Assembly (NCBI GenBank): GCA_903919455.1
Contig: CAIXIJ010000092.1
Location: 21,540-85,539 of the forward strand
Direction: 5' to 3'
Length of the DNA stretch: 64,000 bases
Source: an uncultured Acidimicrobiaceae bacterium
Lineage (GTDB): Bacteria > Actinomycetota > Acidimicrobiia > Acidimicrobiales > Ilumatobacteraceae
In this document: positions 19,308 through 28,034 of the stretch, one piece after another
Position numbering within the stretch: position 1 is the first letter of the stretch
How the letters are laid out: each line of letters starts with the position of its first letter
The notes under the pieces: model-generated
What the model saw: the letters and a program-made list of their open reading frames with translations, nothing else
Database searches by the model: none
What the model was told of the DNA's origin: nothing
Program-made: the position numbers and the translations under genes

Positions 19308-21998
19308 TCAGGGGCGGCGCAGCGAGCGGCGAGGGCGGCCACCCTTTGCCAGCGCCGTCCGTACGCGCTCCATCGCCGCATCGTCCAACTTGCGACCGAC
19401 CCGATCGGTTACTGCGAAACGGTCGGCGATCATGCCATCGACGGTGACGATGCGAGCGCTGTGCACGACCACTTCGGCCGCTGCGAACGCCGCGGTGACG
19501 GCCTGCAGCGCCCCGGGCGCATCTGGACCGCCCACCTTCACTGCGGTGTGCCACGGCAGCGAATCGTTGTCGAGCTCCAAGGTGAGGCTCGGCATGGCGG
19601 TGAGCGCCCGGCGACCGATGAGCGATGCTTCGAACGCGAGAGCGAGTTCCTTCGCTGGCGGGCGTTGTGATGCGCGCACCACAAAGCTGTCCAGCACAGC
19701 GCCATCGGGCCAGGTGGCAATCGATGCATCCGTGATGTTCAGTCCGAACTCGTTGAACACGGTGGTGAGGTGAGCCAGGAGCGCCTCTGCGTCGCGGCAC
19801 GCCACGTCGATGGTCCACTCGTCGCCGCCGGGGCCGGCCGCAACGGCGACGCGAACACTGCCCTTGCGCGGCAAGGGTTCGATCAGGCGAGCGTGGCGGG
19901 CGAGTTCTTCCGGCTCGTGTGAGAGCAGGTAGCTGTTTCCTGCGAAGCGCAGCCGTTCGATCGGCGCCGGGTCGTAAAGGAGGTGTTCGGCCGCAGTTCG
20001 CCGGGCTGCAGCGAGGTTGTTCGCTTCGTTGCCGGTGAACTCGGGGTGGTCGAGCGCCGCAGTCACTAAGCGCAACCGCTCGTCGAGCGCTTCGCGCTGC
20101 CACCTCGGCAGCGGCCCGAGCGCCAGCGCCAGTTCGTACGCGTCGCGAGCGTGCGCGGGGCTGGCCAGGTGCGTGGCCAACTGCAGCAGTTCGCGCTCCT
20201 GGAACTCTTCGGGGCGGCCGGCTCCAGCGCGCAGAAGATGCGCGTCGGAGATGATCGAGGTGATTCGCATCACCTCGTCGTCGGGCACCAGGCGCTGTGT
20301 GAGTCGTAGCGCGCAACTCGCTTCGTCGTCGGCGTCGGAGCACACATCGGCCACCATGCCGGCGAGGATGAGATCGTCGCTGGGCAGCCCCAGTTCGGGT
20401 GCCAGGGCATCGAGTCGTTCCACCACTTGGAAACGAAGCGCTCCCATGGGATCGAGGTCACCGAGGTCGGCGCGACGGTGTTCCATCGCTTCTGCCACTT
20501 CGGGCAGAGCGCGTTCCAGCACGCCCGACACGTCGAGGAACCGCCACGAGCGTGGTTCGCCGGTGCGGAGTAGGCGAACCAGCGATGCGGTGTCGCTGGT
20601 GTCCCAGTCGAGGGCGACGGCGCGTGTGCGTCCGAACCAGTCCAGCAGGCCATCGGAGGGGCGGGCGGTGGCAGTGAGGCTGGCCGTGCGTAACGCCAGC
20701 GGCACCGTCAGAGCAGACGACGGGTTTCCGTTCAGGTTGATTTCACCCGCCGCTGCGCTGAGCCAACCCTCCTCGGGTTCGTCGGTACTGCCCGGTGTCG
20801 TGGTGGCCGCCGTCGTCGGCGCGCCCGTGCCAAGTCGCCACCGCAGCAGCGGAGGAGTGATGACGGTGGTGACCAGCACCACCAAGATGAGCCCCCCGTA
20901 CTGGTCGGCATCGAGCACGCCACTGCTGAGGCCGATGGACGCGAAGATGAGGCCCACTTCGCCACGAGGGATCATGCCGAGTCCCACGAGGAGGCGATCC
21001 ACTCGTGTGCCCACCGTGCCGGCCGCGGACACCAGCTTGCCGATCACCGACACCACGCACAATGCCGCTGCCAGACCGAGAACCGACGGTTTGAACATGG
21101 CACCGAGATCGGTGTTGATGCCGATCTGTGCGAAGAACACCGGAATGAGGATGTTTCCGACCGAACCCAGATCACGTGCGATGCGGTCGTGGTGGCTGCT
21201 GCGCCCTAGGCCCAGGCCGGCCATGAAGGCCCCGATGATGAAGGCGAGCTTCGCAGCGTCGGCGAGTTCGGCGAATGCAATGGTCACGCCCAAGGCGGCC
21301 ACGGTGACGGTGGCGGGCGACATGGCCTTGCGATGAATTCCGTCGAGCAGTTTCGGTACCCCGAAGATGCCTGCCAGGCCGGTGACCGCCAGGAACAGAA
21401 CTGCGAGCCCGAGCGTGGACAGCACGGTGCCCACTCCCACTGATCCGCCGGTGACCACTTTCACGACCACCGTGAGAATGATCAGACCGAGCACGTCGTC
21501 GGCCACGGCAGCGCCGAGCACGATGCGCGCTTCGGTGGTGGCGAGTGCTCGAAGATCGCCGAACACTCGGGCCGTGATGCCGACGCTCGTGGCGGTGAGC
21601 GCGGCGCCGAGGAAGATGGCGGTGTTGGTGGACTCGCCGAATGCCAGGCCCACCGCTGTGCCAGCAGCGAACGGCGCCACGACACCGATGACGGCAACGA
21701 GCAGCGACGATTTTCCCACCTTGCCGAGTTCGGCGAGGTCCATCTCCATGCCCACCTGCAGCAGCAAGAGCAGCACACCGATCTCTGCCAGCAGGCTCAG
21801 TGAGATCCCGCGTTCCCCGGTGACCTGGACCAGGCCCAGCACCGAGGGGCCGATCAGTACGCCGGCGAGGATCTCGCCGAGGACCGCAGGAACCCGAAGC
21901 CGTTCGGCCAATTCGGCCATGGCTTTGGCCGCGACGATGACAATGAGCAGGTCGAGGAGAAGGCGGGCCAGGTCCACCCCGGCGTCAATGGCGATCAT
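19308..21998 (-). CDS. CPA2-type cation/proton antiporter fused to a GlnD-like sensor module
   Basis: 896 residues. Residues 10-388 are a Kef/Na+-H+ antiporter: VPAVLGEILAGVLIGPSVLG, the paired acids in AAVADDVLGL (Asp167-Asp168), IGAFMAGLGLGR and MIPRGEVGLI. A Thr/Pro linker (390-410) leads to a large cytoplasmic part unlike KTN/RCK domains. From about 430 it follows the order of GlnD without its nucleotidyltransferase: a helical region (VLERALPEVAEAMEHRR) like VRSLPQR of GlnD, a degenerate HD domain (LILAGMVADVCSDADDEA replacing LLVGALMHDLGKGYPGDH), then YLLSHEPEELARHARL and two ACT-like domains (about 714-778 and 805-885). Ion and ligand are unknown. Eight bases downstream of the winged-helix gene. 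Confidence 0.85.
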   Translation of the reverse strand: MIAIDAGVDLARLLLDLLIVIVAAKAMAELAERLRVPAVLGEILAGVLIGPSVLGLVQVTGERGISLSLLAEIGVLLLLLQVGMEMDLAELGKVGKSSLLVAVIGVVAPFAAGTAVGLAFGESTNTAIFLGAALTATSVGITARVFGDLRALATTEARIVLGAAVADDVLGLIILTVVVKVVTGGSVGVGTVLSTLGLAVLFLAVTGLAGIFGVPKLLDGIHRKAMSPATVTVAALGVTIAFAELADAAKLAFIIGAFMAGLGLGRSSHHDRIARDLGSVGNILIPVFFAQIGINTDLGAMFKPSVLGLAAALCVVSVIGKLVSAAGTVGTRVDRLLVGLGMIPRGEVGLIFASIGLSSGVLDADQYGGLILVVLVTTVITPPLLRWRLGTGAPTTAATTTPGSTDEPEEGWLSAAAGEINLNGNPSSALTVPLALRTASLTATARPSDGLLDWFGRTRAVALDWDTSDTASLVRLLRTGEPRSWRFLDVSGVLERALPEVAEAMEHRRADLGDLDPMGALRFQVVERLDALAPELGLPSDDLILAGMVADVCSDADDEASCALRLTQRLVPDDEVMRITSIISDAHLLRAGAGRPEEFQERELLQLATHLASPAHARDAYELALALGPLPRWQREALDERLRLVTAALDHPEFTGNEANNLAAARRTAAEHLLYDPAPIERLRFAGNSYLLSHEPEELARHARLIEPLPRKGSVRVAVAAGPGGDEWTIDVACRDAEALLAHLTTVFNEFGLNITDASIATWPDGAVLDSFVVRASQRPPAKELALAFEASLIGRRALTAMPSLTLELDNDSLPWHTAVKVGGPDAPGALQAVTAAFAAAEVVVHSARIVTVDGMIADRFAVTDRVGRKLDDAAMERVRTALAKGGRPRRSLRRP

Positions 21999-22006
21999 CG
22001 GATTGA

Positions 22007-22306
22007 TCAGTCTTCGAACTGCGCGAGCAGTTCCTCGGCGGTGACCACGGCGTGTTCGGCAATCATCCAGCCACGGCTGCGCACGGTGACGATCGAATCG
22101 GGGCCGAGCAGGCGACGCACGCCTACCAGCACACTGTCGCAGCGGCGCTCGCTCAGCTCTGCCAATCCGGCGGCACGCGCGAGCTCTCGCCTGCCCACCA
22201 CGCGTCGTCGGTTGGCCACGAGCACGGCCAGCACAGCCCGCTCCTGTCGGCCCTGATGCGTGAGGGGTTGTGCATCACGACTCGGAGCAGGAGCGGGGCT
22301 GGCCAT
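22007..22306 (-). CDS. Stand-alone winged-helix DNA-binding protein (OmpR C-terminal type)
   Basis: 99 residues with no receiver domain. After a short Pro/Ala tail, an OmpR/Trans_reg_C-like fold is seen: ERAVLAVLVANRRRVVGRRELARAAGL, recognition helix around RRCDSVLVGVRRLLG and the wing DSIVTVRSRGWMI. The ATG at 22306 is chosen because TACGTT lies seven bases upstream; the longer frame to 22339 is less likely. It is the first gene of a two-gene unit with the antiporter. Such single domains occur in GlnR-, PhoP- and uroporphyrinogen-synthase-linked proteins. Target unknown. Confidence 0.75.
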   Translation of the reverse strand: MASPAPAPSRDAQPLTHQGRQERAVLAVLVANRRRVVGRRELARAAGLAELSERRCDSVLVGVRRLLGPDSIVTVRSRGWMIAEHAVVTAEELLAQFED

Positions 22307-22319
22307 GAACCCGAACGTA
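22307..22319 (-). promoter_or_regulatory. Leaderless -10 of the winged-helix/antiporter unit
   Basis: TACGTT (22319-22314, minus strand) lies 7 bases before the ATG at 22306. The PHO-box-like repeat lies just upstream of where the -35 would be. Confidence 0.55.
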
Positions 22320-22346
22320 GATCGGTGATGTTGCGCCACTGTTCGC

Positions 22347-22368
22347 CGAGTGTGAACGGCGTGTGAAC
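22347..22368 (-). promoter_or_regulatory. PHO-box-like 11-base direct repeat
   Basis: Minus strand: GTTCACACGCC (22368-22358) followed directly by GTTCACACTCG (22357-22347). This matches the form of Streptomyces PhoP direct-repeat units (GTTCA-type, 11 bases each). It lies about 28 bases upstream of the -10 of the winged-helix/antiporter unit, a normal position for an OmpR-family activator. Another OmpR-type protein, including the first gene of the unit itself, could be the reader. Confidence 0.55.
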
Positions 22369-22396
22369 CAGCCCACTGAGGGTCGACTCCGCGGCG

Positions 22397-23215
22397 TCAG
22401 GCGTCGTCGGGTCGGCGGCGCAGGTACACGAACCAGTACACCAGTCCCACCAGCACGGCGCCGCCGAGTGCATTGCCGATGGTGACCGGCAGCAGGTTGT
22501 GCACCAGGAACGTGTCCCACGCAACGTGCGGGTAGTCGGCGGTGGCGCCGTGGAACAGTGCAACCGGGAAGAAGTACATGTTCGCCACGCTGTGCTCGAA
22601 GCCGGCGGCCACGAATGCGGCGACGGGTGGCACGATGACAGCGATCTTGTCGATCAGTGTGTGCGCCGACATCGTCATCCATACCGCCAGACACACCAGC
22701 ACGTTGGCCAGCACACCGCTTACGATGGCCTCGCCGAAATGCACGCTGCCCTTGGTCTCGGCGATGGTCAGTGCCCGATCTCCGATGGAGTTTGCTCCAG
22801 TGCCCATGCGGCCCGACATCGCCACGAGTGCCGCCACGCCGACCGCGCCGACGAAGTTCGACACATACACCACACCCCAGTTCCGCAGCAGCTGCCGTGC
22901 GGTCACCTTCCGACTGGCGTAGGCCATCACGATGAGCGTGTTGCCCGTGAACAGTTCGGCACCGCTCACCACCACCAGGATGAGGCCCAGCGAGAACACC
23001 ACGCCGCCGAGCAGTTTCGCGATGCCTGGGGTGATGCCGGTGTCGGCGGTGACCACCGTGGCGAACATGGCGCCGAGGCCGATGAAGGCGCCGGCCAACA
23101 CACCGAGCGGCACGAGGCGGCGGAGGGGGAGCGAGGCCTTGTTGACGCCGACCTGCTCGGCCTTCAGGGCCATCTCGGAGGGCAGCAGTGCGTCGAAGTG
23201 GAGTTCACTTGCCAT
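22397..23215 (-). CDS. Formate/nitrite transporter family channel
   Basis: 272 residues, pentameric FocA/NirC-family channel. Family signs are VTADTGITPGIAKLLGGVVFSLGLILVVVSGAELFTGN (given here in part: GAELFTGN), ANVLVCLAVWM and GFEHSVANMYF with the central His. The ATG at 23215 is preceded by a CACACT box six bases upstream; the frame extends to 23308 without family sequence. Whether it passes formate, nitrite or bicarbonate cannot be decided from sequence; the ammonium/PII neighbours favour nitrite weakly. Confidence 0.88.
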   Translation of the reverse strand: MASELHFDALLPSEMALKAEQVGVNKASLPLRRLVPLGVLAGAFIGLGAMFATVVTADTGITPGIAKLLGGVVFSLGLILVVVSGAELFTGNTLIVMAYASRKVTARQLLRNWGVVYVSNFVGAVGVAALVAMSGRMGTGANSIGDRALTIAETKGSVHFGEAIVSGVLANVLVCLAVWMTMSAHTLIDKIAVIVPPVAAFVAAGFEHSVANMYFFPVALFHGATADYPHVAWDTFLVHNLLPVTIGNALGGAVLVGLVYWFVYLRRRPDDA

Positions 23216-23294
23216 GAGGCCAGTGTGTGCCGGGCCGCAGGTCGTGACCAGGGCCTTGTGGCTGTGACGGAATTCGTGTGTCGCTCGTCTGGCG

Positions 23295-23320
23295 CAGTAT
23301 TGACCCACGGGTCAATACTG
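23295..23320. promoter_or_regulatory. Perfect 26-base palindromic operator
   Basis: CAGTATTGACCC (23295-23306) and GGGTCAATACTG (23309-23320) are exact inverted copies separated by AC. The site lies 14 bases before the acyl-CoA dehydrogenase start. Length and form fit a TetR-family operator, common for fatty-acid genes. It could also act on the divergent channel gene, 80 bases away. No TetR gene is nearby. Confidence 0.65.
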
Positions 23321-23334
23321 GAGGAATGCAACTG

Positions 23335-24579
23335 ATGTATTCCGCCGCCGATGAAGCCTTCCGCACCGAGCTGCGCACCTGGTTGAACGAGAACCTGCCC
23401 GCCGGCTGGATGGATGCGGTCGACCGTGGCGAGACGCTGGAGATGAGCACCGACGACCGCAAGGCGTTCAACGAGGCCTGGCCCGAGAAGTTGTTCGGCG
23501 GCGGCTGGATCTGCGCCACATGGCCCAAGGAGTACGGCGGCAAGGGCCTCACCACCATGCAGGGTGTGGTGCTAGCCGAAGAGTTCGCCCGAGCGAAGGC
23601 GCCCATGCGCGGCGACTTCTTCGGCGACACCCTCGTGGGCCCCACGCTGCTGCAGTGGGGCACCGAGGAGCAGAAGAAGGATTTCCTGCCCAAGATCCTC
23701 AGCGGCCAGATGCGTTGGTGCCAGGGCTTCAGCGAGCCGAACTCGGGCTCCGACCTCGCATCGTTGAAGACGTCGGCGGTGCTCGACGGCGACGAGTGGG
23801 TCATCAACGGCCAGAAGGTGTGGACCACCCAGGGCCACCACGCCGACTACTGCTTCCTGCTCACCCGCACCGACCCCGACAGCCCGAAGCACAAGGGCAT
23901 CAGCTACCTGCTGGTGCCGATGAAGCAGCCCGGCGTGGAAGTGCGCGGCATCGTGCAGCCCGACGGCACCGCCGAGTTCTGCGAGGTGTTCTTCACCGAC
24001 GCCCGTTGCCCGAAGGACAACGTGGTGGGTGGCGTGAACAACGGCTGGAAGGTGGCCAACAGCACGCTGGCATTCGAGCGCGGCCAGAGCGCCACCACCG
24101 GCTTCCGTCGCTTCGAGGAGGAGTACCGACTGATGGTGGCGAAGGCCACCGAGAACGGCACCATCCACGACCCGTCCATCCGTCAGCGGCTGATGACGTA
24201 CTACACGAAGATCCAGATCCTGCGCGTGAATGGCCTGCGCTCGCTGGCCAGCACGCTGGCCGGCACGAAGGACCCCAGCATCGCTGCACTCGGCGCCATG
24301 AACAAGATGTTCTGGAGCGAGATGCACAAGGCAGCGCTGGAGTTGGCACTCGACATCTGGGGGGCCGAGTCCATGCTGGTCGACAGTGGCACCTCGAACG
24401 GTTCGTGGCCGGGAACGTCGCGCGATAAGGGCCGCGACAACTACCCCGTCAGCACGATGATGAGTTCGTTCTTCTTCAGCCGCAGCGAGACCATCTGGGG
24501 TGGCACCAGCCAGATCCAGCGCAACATCGTGGGCGAGCGCGTGCTTGGCCTGCCCAAGGAGCCCCAGGCCTCGGCCTGA
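23335..24579 (+). CDS. Acyl-CoA dehydrogenase
   Basis: 414 residues. The FAD-linked fold shows WCQGFSEPNSGSDLASLKTSA, the flavin/substrate block WVINGQKVWTTQGHHADYC and the C-terminal IWGGTSQIQRNIVGERVLGLP. The ATG at 23335 sits nine bases after a GGAGG-type site, whereas the ATG at 23326 is almost on top of it, so 23335 is chosen. It introduces a double bond in an acyl-CoA; the chain type is unknown. Controlled probably by the perfect palindrome 23295-23320. Confidence 0.9.
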   Translation: MYSAADEAFRTELRTWLNENLPAGWMDAVDRGETLEMSTDDRKAFNEAWPEKLFGGGWICATWPKEYGGKGLTTMQGVVLAEEFARAKAPMRGDFFGDTLVGPTLLQWGTEEQKKDFLPKILSGQMRWCQGFSEPNSGSDLASLKTSAVLDGDEWVINGQKVWTTQGHHADYCFLLTRTDPDSPKHKGISYLLVPMKQPGVEVRGIVQPDGTAEFCEVFFTDARCPKDNVVGGVNNGWKVANSTLAFERGQSATTGFRRFEEEYRLMVAKATENGTIHDPSIRQRLMTYYTKIQILRVNGLRSLASTLAGTKDPSIAALGAMNKMFWSEMHKAALELALDIWGAESMLVDSGTSNGSWPGTSRDKGRDNYPVSTMMSSFFFSRSETIWGGTSQIQRNIVGERVLGLPKEPQASA

Positions 24580-24596
24580 CCCGCTCAATCGGCGTG

Positions 24597-25448
24597 TCAG
24601 CGCGTGGGCGCGCTGCCGGCGACGGTGGTGCGATGCAGTTCGCGGCGGTAGCCGCGGTAATCGTTCAGCGCGTTGTGCTGGGTGCTGCGGTTGTCCCAGA
24701 TGGCCAATGTGTGTGCGGTCCAGCGGAAACGGCAGGTGAATGCGTCGCGCACGCTGTGCGTGTAGAGGTGCTGCAGTAGCGGGGCGCTGTCGGCGGCCGA
24801 CCAACCGTCGAAGCGCACCGAGTAGGTGGGGTTCACGAACAGCGTCTCGTTGCCGGTTTCGGGGTGCACCGGCACGGCCGGATGGCTGTGTTCGGCCAGC
24901 GCATCGTCGGACGTGTTGATCTGCATGCTGCGGCCAGCAGCAGTGCGCGCCAGCACGCCATCGGCCGAGTATGCCCAGCCAGCCGAGTGCACGACACGTG
25001 CCGACCGCAACGTGTCCTGCAGGCCGGCACTGAGCGTCTGGAACGCGAGTTCCTGGTTGCTCCACATGGTGTCGCCGCCCTGCGGAGGAACCTCGAGCGA
25101 CCACAGCAGAGTGAACGCCGGCGGCGCGGCCTGAAAGCTCCAGTCGCTGTGCCAAGCGCCGCCGAAGTTGAAGCCACCTTCGTGCGCCTCCTTCACCACC
25201 CGCACCACGCCGGGATGATCCGGCATGCTCTCGAGAAACGGCGTGTTGCCGTGCCCGCCGAGCTGCTCGGTGAGCCGCACGAGGTGGGCGGTGTCGTAGG
25301 GCTGGTCGCGGAGGAACACCACCTTGTGGGCCAGGACTGCATCGCGTAGCGCCTGCAATTCGCCGTCGGTCTGGACCCGGGTGAGGTCGAGCCCGCGTAG
25401 CTCGGCCCCGATGCTGCCCGTGATGCGGTCGATCTGCAGTGCGCTCAT
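24597..25448 (-). CDS. TauD/TfdA family Fe(II)/2-oxoglutarate dioxygenase
   Basis: 283 residues. The iron triad is visible: His100 and Asp102 in AWHSDWSF and distal His258 in RSTQHNALNDYRG, with the 2-oxoglutarate Arg a few residues later (RGYRRELHRTT). N-terminal GAELRGLDL is a TauD family mark. Family members release sulfite from taurine or hydroxylate herbicides and other acids. It overlaps the aminopeptidase stop by ATGA, so is co-translated with it. A 7-base hairpin at 24598-24615 lies over its 3' end. Confidence 0.85.
   Translation of the reverse strand: MSALQIDRITGSIGAELRGLDLTRVQTDGELQALRDAVLAHKVVFLRDQPYDTAHLVRLTEQLGGHGNTPFLESMPDHPGVVRVVKEAHEGGFNFGGAWHSDWSFQAAPPAFTLLWSLEVPPQGGDTMWSNQELAFQTLSAGLQDTLRSARVVHSAGWAYSADGVLARTAAGRSMQINTSDDALAEHSHPAVPVHPETGNETLFVNPTYSVRFDGWSAADSAPLLQHLYTHSVRDAFTCRFRWTAHTLAIWDNRSTQHNALNDYRGYRRELHRTTVAGSAPTR
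24598..24615. terminator. Short hairpin at the convergent end of acyl-CoA dehydrogenase and TauD genes
   Basis: CAGCGCG (24598-24604) pairs with CGCGCTG (24609-24615) around TGGG. It overlaps the last codons of the TauD gene, 18 bases after the dehydrogenase stop. Possible terminator for the plus-strand gene. Confidence 0.35.
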
Positions 25449-27973
25449 CCGAGCAGCGCCCCCGAGAAGCGGTCGTGCTCGCGTTCGTACATCGAGGCGT
25501 TCACTCGTTGGCGCTCCATCAGTTGGTCCAGTCCCTTGCCGCTCTGCGGAATGGGGTGCTCGGCGAAGAAGCTCTGCACATCGGCACCAATGTCGGCCTT
25601 GGTGAGCAGCTTCACCGGGTCGACCATTCGCACGATGGTGTTCGCCGGGAAGCGGTCGTTGGCCTCGGCCCAGCGTTGGCGCAGGGCATTCCACACGGCC
25701 TCGCCGTGCCAACGGTTGGCCAGGCAGCGGTTCAGCAGGAACGGGGCGTTCGATGTGCGCACGTCGTTGGAGAACGCGAACTCCACCGTGCGGGTCATCA
25801 GGTCGGCATCGTGGAACTCGGCCAGCGCGTAGAGGAAACGCAGTTGCTCCTGCGGCGTGGCGGCGTTGAGAAACGACTGACGGAACTGCTCGTAGTCGCG
25901 CTCGTCGCCGGTTGCAGCCACGGCCAGGGTGGCGGCGGCCACCATCTCGGGGTGGGCTGCGCCATCGGTGAGGATGGAGCGGCAGCGAGCCTGGGCGTCG
26001 GTGTCGTCGCCCAGCACGGCCAGCATGCCCACCAACAGACCGCGAAGCTTCGAGCGGAGCTCGCCTTCACCGGCCTCGGGTGCCCAGCCGAGTTCGGCTA
26101 CCACCGGTGCCACCAGCGCGGCCACTCGCTGCTGGAAGGCGGCGTAGGCGTCGCCCTCCACCAGGCGGCCGGCGCCGCGCAGGCCGATACCCATCACCTG
26201 CCACACGGCGAGGTCGCGCTCGGCACCGAAACCCTCCACGAACGTGAGGAAATCGAACGCCGACAGGCGGCCGGCCACCACTTCGTTCCACGCATCATCC
26301 ACGAGGTTGTAGCGGTCGATGATGGTGAGCGAATCCAGTTCGGCCCCCACCAGGCGGCTGCGCAGTGTGGCGTCGTACGCGACGCGCATGAAACCGTGGC
26401 CGCCGCTGTTCACCACCACGGCAGCGTTCGCCGAGGGCAACTCCACGCGGGCTTCGAAGCTGTCGAGTAGCACCTTGTGCTCGGTGCCGTCGATACGCAC
26501 GTGCACCGGCACCACGAACACCGTGGGGTCGTCGGTGTCGCCGAACGCGAAACGGTGCTGGCTCAACACGAGGGTGCTTCCGTCGATGCGTGCACTCACG
26601 AGTGGGTAACCGGGCTGCCAGATCCAGCTGTCCATGAGCGTGCGTACCGGGGTGCCGGGGTTGGCCTCCTCGATGGCGTCCCACAGGTCGCTCGTCTCGG
26701 TGTTCCCGTACTCGTGCACCGACAGGTAGTGGCTGACGCCGCGGCGGAACTCTTCCTCGCCGAGGTACTGCTCCAGCATTCGCAGCAGCGAGCCACCCTT
26801 TTGGTACGTCAGCACGTCGAACATGCCGTCGCAGTCGGCGGGGGCTTCCACGGGGAACTCCACGCTGCGCGTGTTGGCCAGGCTGTCCACTTCGAACGCG
26901 GCGCTGCGCTCGAGGCTGAAGGTGGTCCAGCGCAGCCAGTCGGGCCGGTACGCCGCCATGCAGGCGATCTCCATGAACGTGGCGAACGCCTCGTTGAGCC
27001 AGATGCCGTTCCACCACTTCATGGTGACCAGATCGCCGAACCACATGTGCGCCAACTCGTGGGCCACGACGTCGGCCAACGTCTGCAGCTCCACCTGGGT
27101 GGCGGTGGACGTGTCGGCCAGCAGCAGGTTCTCGCGGTAGGTGATGCAGCCGAGGTTCTCCATCGCGCCGGCGGCGAAGTCGGGCAGGGCCAGCATGTCG
27201 CACTTATCGGTGGGGTACGGGATGCCGTAGTAGTCCTGATACCAACCGAGTGCGAAGGCGCCGATGTCGAGACCGAACGCGGTGAGGTGCGCCTTGCCGG
27301 GCACGTGGATGATGCGGAGGGGAATGCTGCCGCCATCGGGGCGGGGCACCAGCACTGGTTCGGTGGCCTCCAGCGGGCCCACCACCACGGCCACCAGGTA
27401 GGTACTCATCGGCATGGTCTCGGCGAACCGCACGGCGGTCTTGCCGTTGGGTTGCTCGGTGCGGTCGATCTCGGGCCCGTTGCTCACGGCCAGCAGGTGC
27501 GGTTCCACGATGAGCGTGATGTCGAAGATGGCCTTGAAGTCGGGTTCGTCGAAGCACGGGAACGCTCGCCGGCAGTCGGTGGCCTGCATCTGCGACGTGG
27601 CGATGACGTGTTCGACACCGTCAGCGTCGTGGTACGTGCTGCGGTACCAGCCGCGCAGCTTGTCGTTCAGCGTGCCGGTGAAGGTGATCTCGATGACCAC
27701 GGCACCCATTGTCACCGCATGGTCCACGACCAGACGTTCCGTGGCCTCGTCGAGGTGGAACGCTGCGTCGACGCCATTCACGCGCACCGACACAACGCCG
27801 AGTTCGGCGGCGTTGAGCAGGATCTGTGCGGTGTCGGCGCTGGCTGCCGCGTCGATGATGACATGGCCGGTGAATGTGGCAGCGCCGAGATCGGGCTCGA
27901 GTGCCAGCGTGTAGCGGTGTGGCGCCACGGCGCGAGGAAGTCGGTACGGGTTGCCGTCGAGAGCTGAAGTCAC
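25445..27973 (-). CDS. pepN: Aminopeptidase N (M1 family metallopeptidase)
   Basis: 842 residues, usual length for actinobacterial PepN. GAMENLGC (269-276) binds the substrate N terminus; the zinc site is HELAH (305-309) with Glu328 in WLNEAF. The long C-terminal helical ERAP1-like domain is complete. No signal peptide, so cytoplasmic. It removes N-terminal residues from peptides, consistent with the peptide importer at the left of the window. The GTG start follows a TAGCCT box by six bases. Confidence 0.95.
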   Translation of the reverse strand: MTSALDGNPYRLPRAVAPHRYTLALEPDLGAATFTGHVIIDAAASADTAQILLNAAELGVVSVRVNGVDAAFHLDEATERLVVDHAVTMGAVVIEITFTGTLNDKLRGWYRSTYHDADGVEHVIATSQMQATDCRRAFPCFDEPDFKAIFDITLIVEPHLLAVSNGPEIDRTEQPNGKTAVRFAETMPMSTYLVAVVVGPLEATEPVLVPRPDGGSIPLRIIHVPGKAHLTAFGLDIGAFALGWYQDYYGIPYPTDKCDMLALPDFAAGAMENLGCITYRENLLLADTSTATQVELQTLADVVAHELAHMWFGDLVTMKWWNGIWLNEAFATFMEIACMAAYRPDWLRWTTFSLERSAAFEVDSLANTRSVEFPVEAPADCDGMFDVLTYQKGGSLLRMLEQYLGEEEFRRGVSHYLSVHEYGNTETSDLWDAIEEANPGTPVRTLMDSWIWQPGYPLVSARIDGSTLVLSQHRFAFGDTDDPTVFVVPVHVRIDGTEHKVLLDSFEARVELPSANAAVVVNSGGHGFMRVAYDATLRSRLVGAELDSLTIIDRYNLVDDAWNEVVAGRLSAFDFLTFVEGFGAERDLAVWQVMGIGLRGAGRLVEGDAYAAFQQRVAALVAPVVAELGWAPEAGEGELRSKLRGLLVGMLAVLGDDTDAQARCRSILTDGAAHPEMVAAATLAVAATGDERDYEQFRQSFLNAATPQEQLRFLYALAEFHDADLMTRTVEFAFSNDVRTSNAPFLLNRCLANRWHGEAVWNALRQRWAEANDRFPANTIVRMVDPVKLLTKADIGADVQSFFAEHPIPQSGKGLDQLMERQRVNASMYEREHDRFSGALLG

Positions 27974-27985
27974 GCACGCAGGCTA
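27974..27985 (-). promoter_or_regulatory. Leaderless -10 of pepN
   Basis: TAGCCT (27985-27980, minus strand) with a 6-base spacer to the GTG at 27973. Confidence 0.5.
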
Positions 27986-28034
27986 TCCGTGGGCCACAGA
28001 TCGGCTTTCGTCGTTACTCGGGCAGGTAGCGTTG

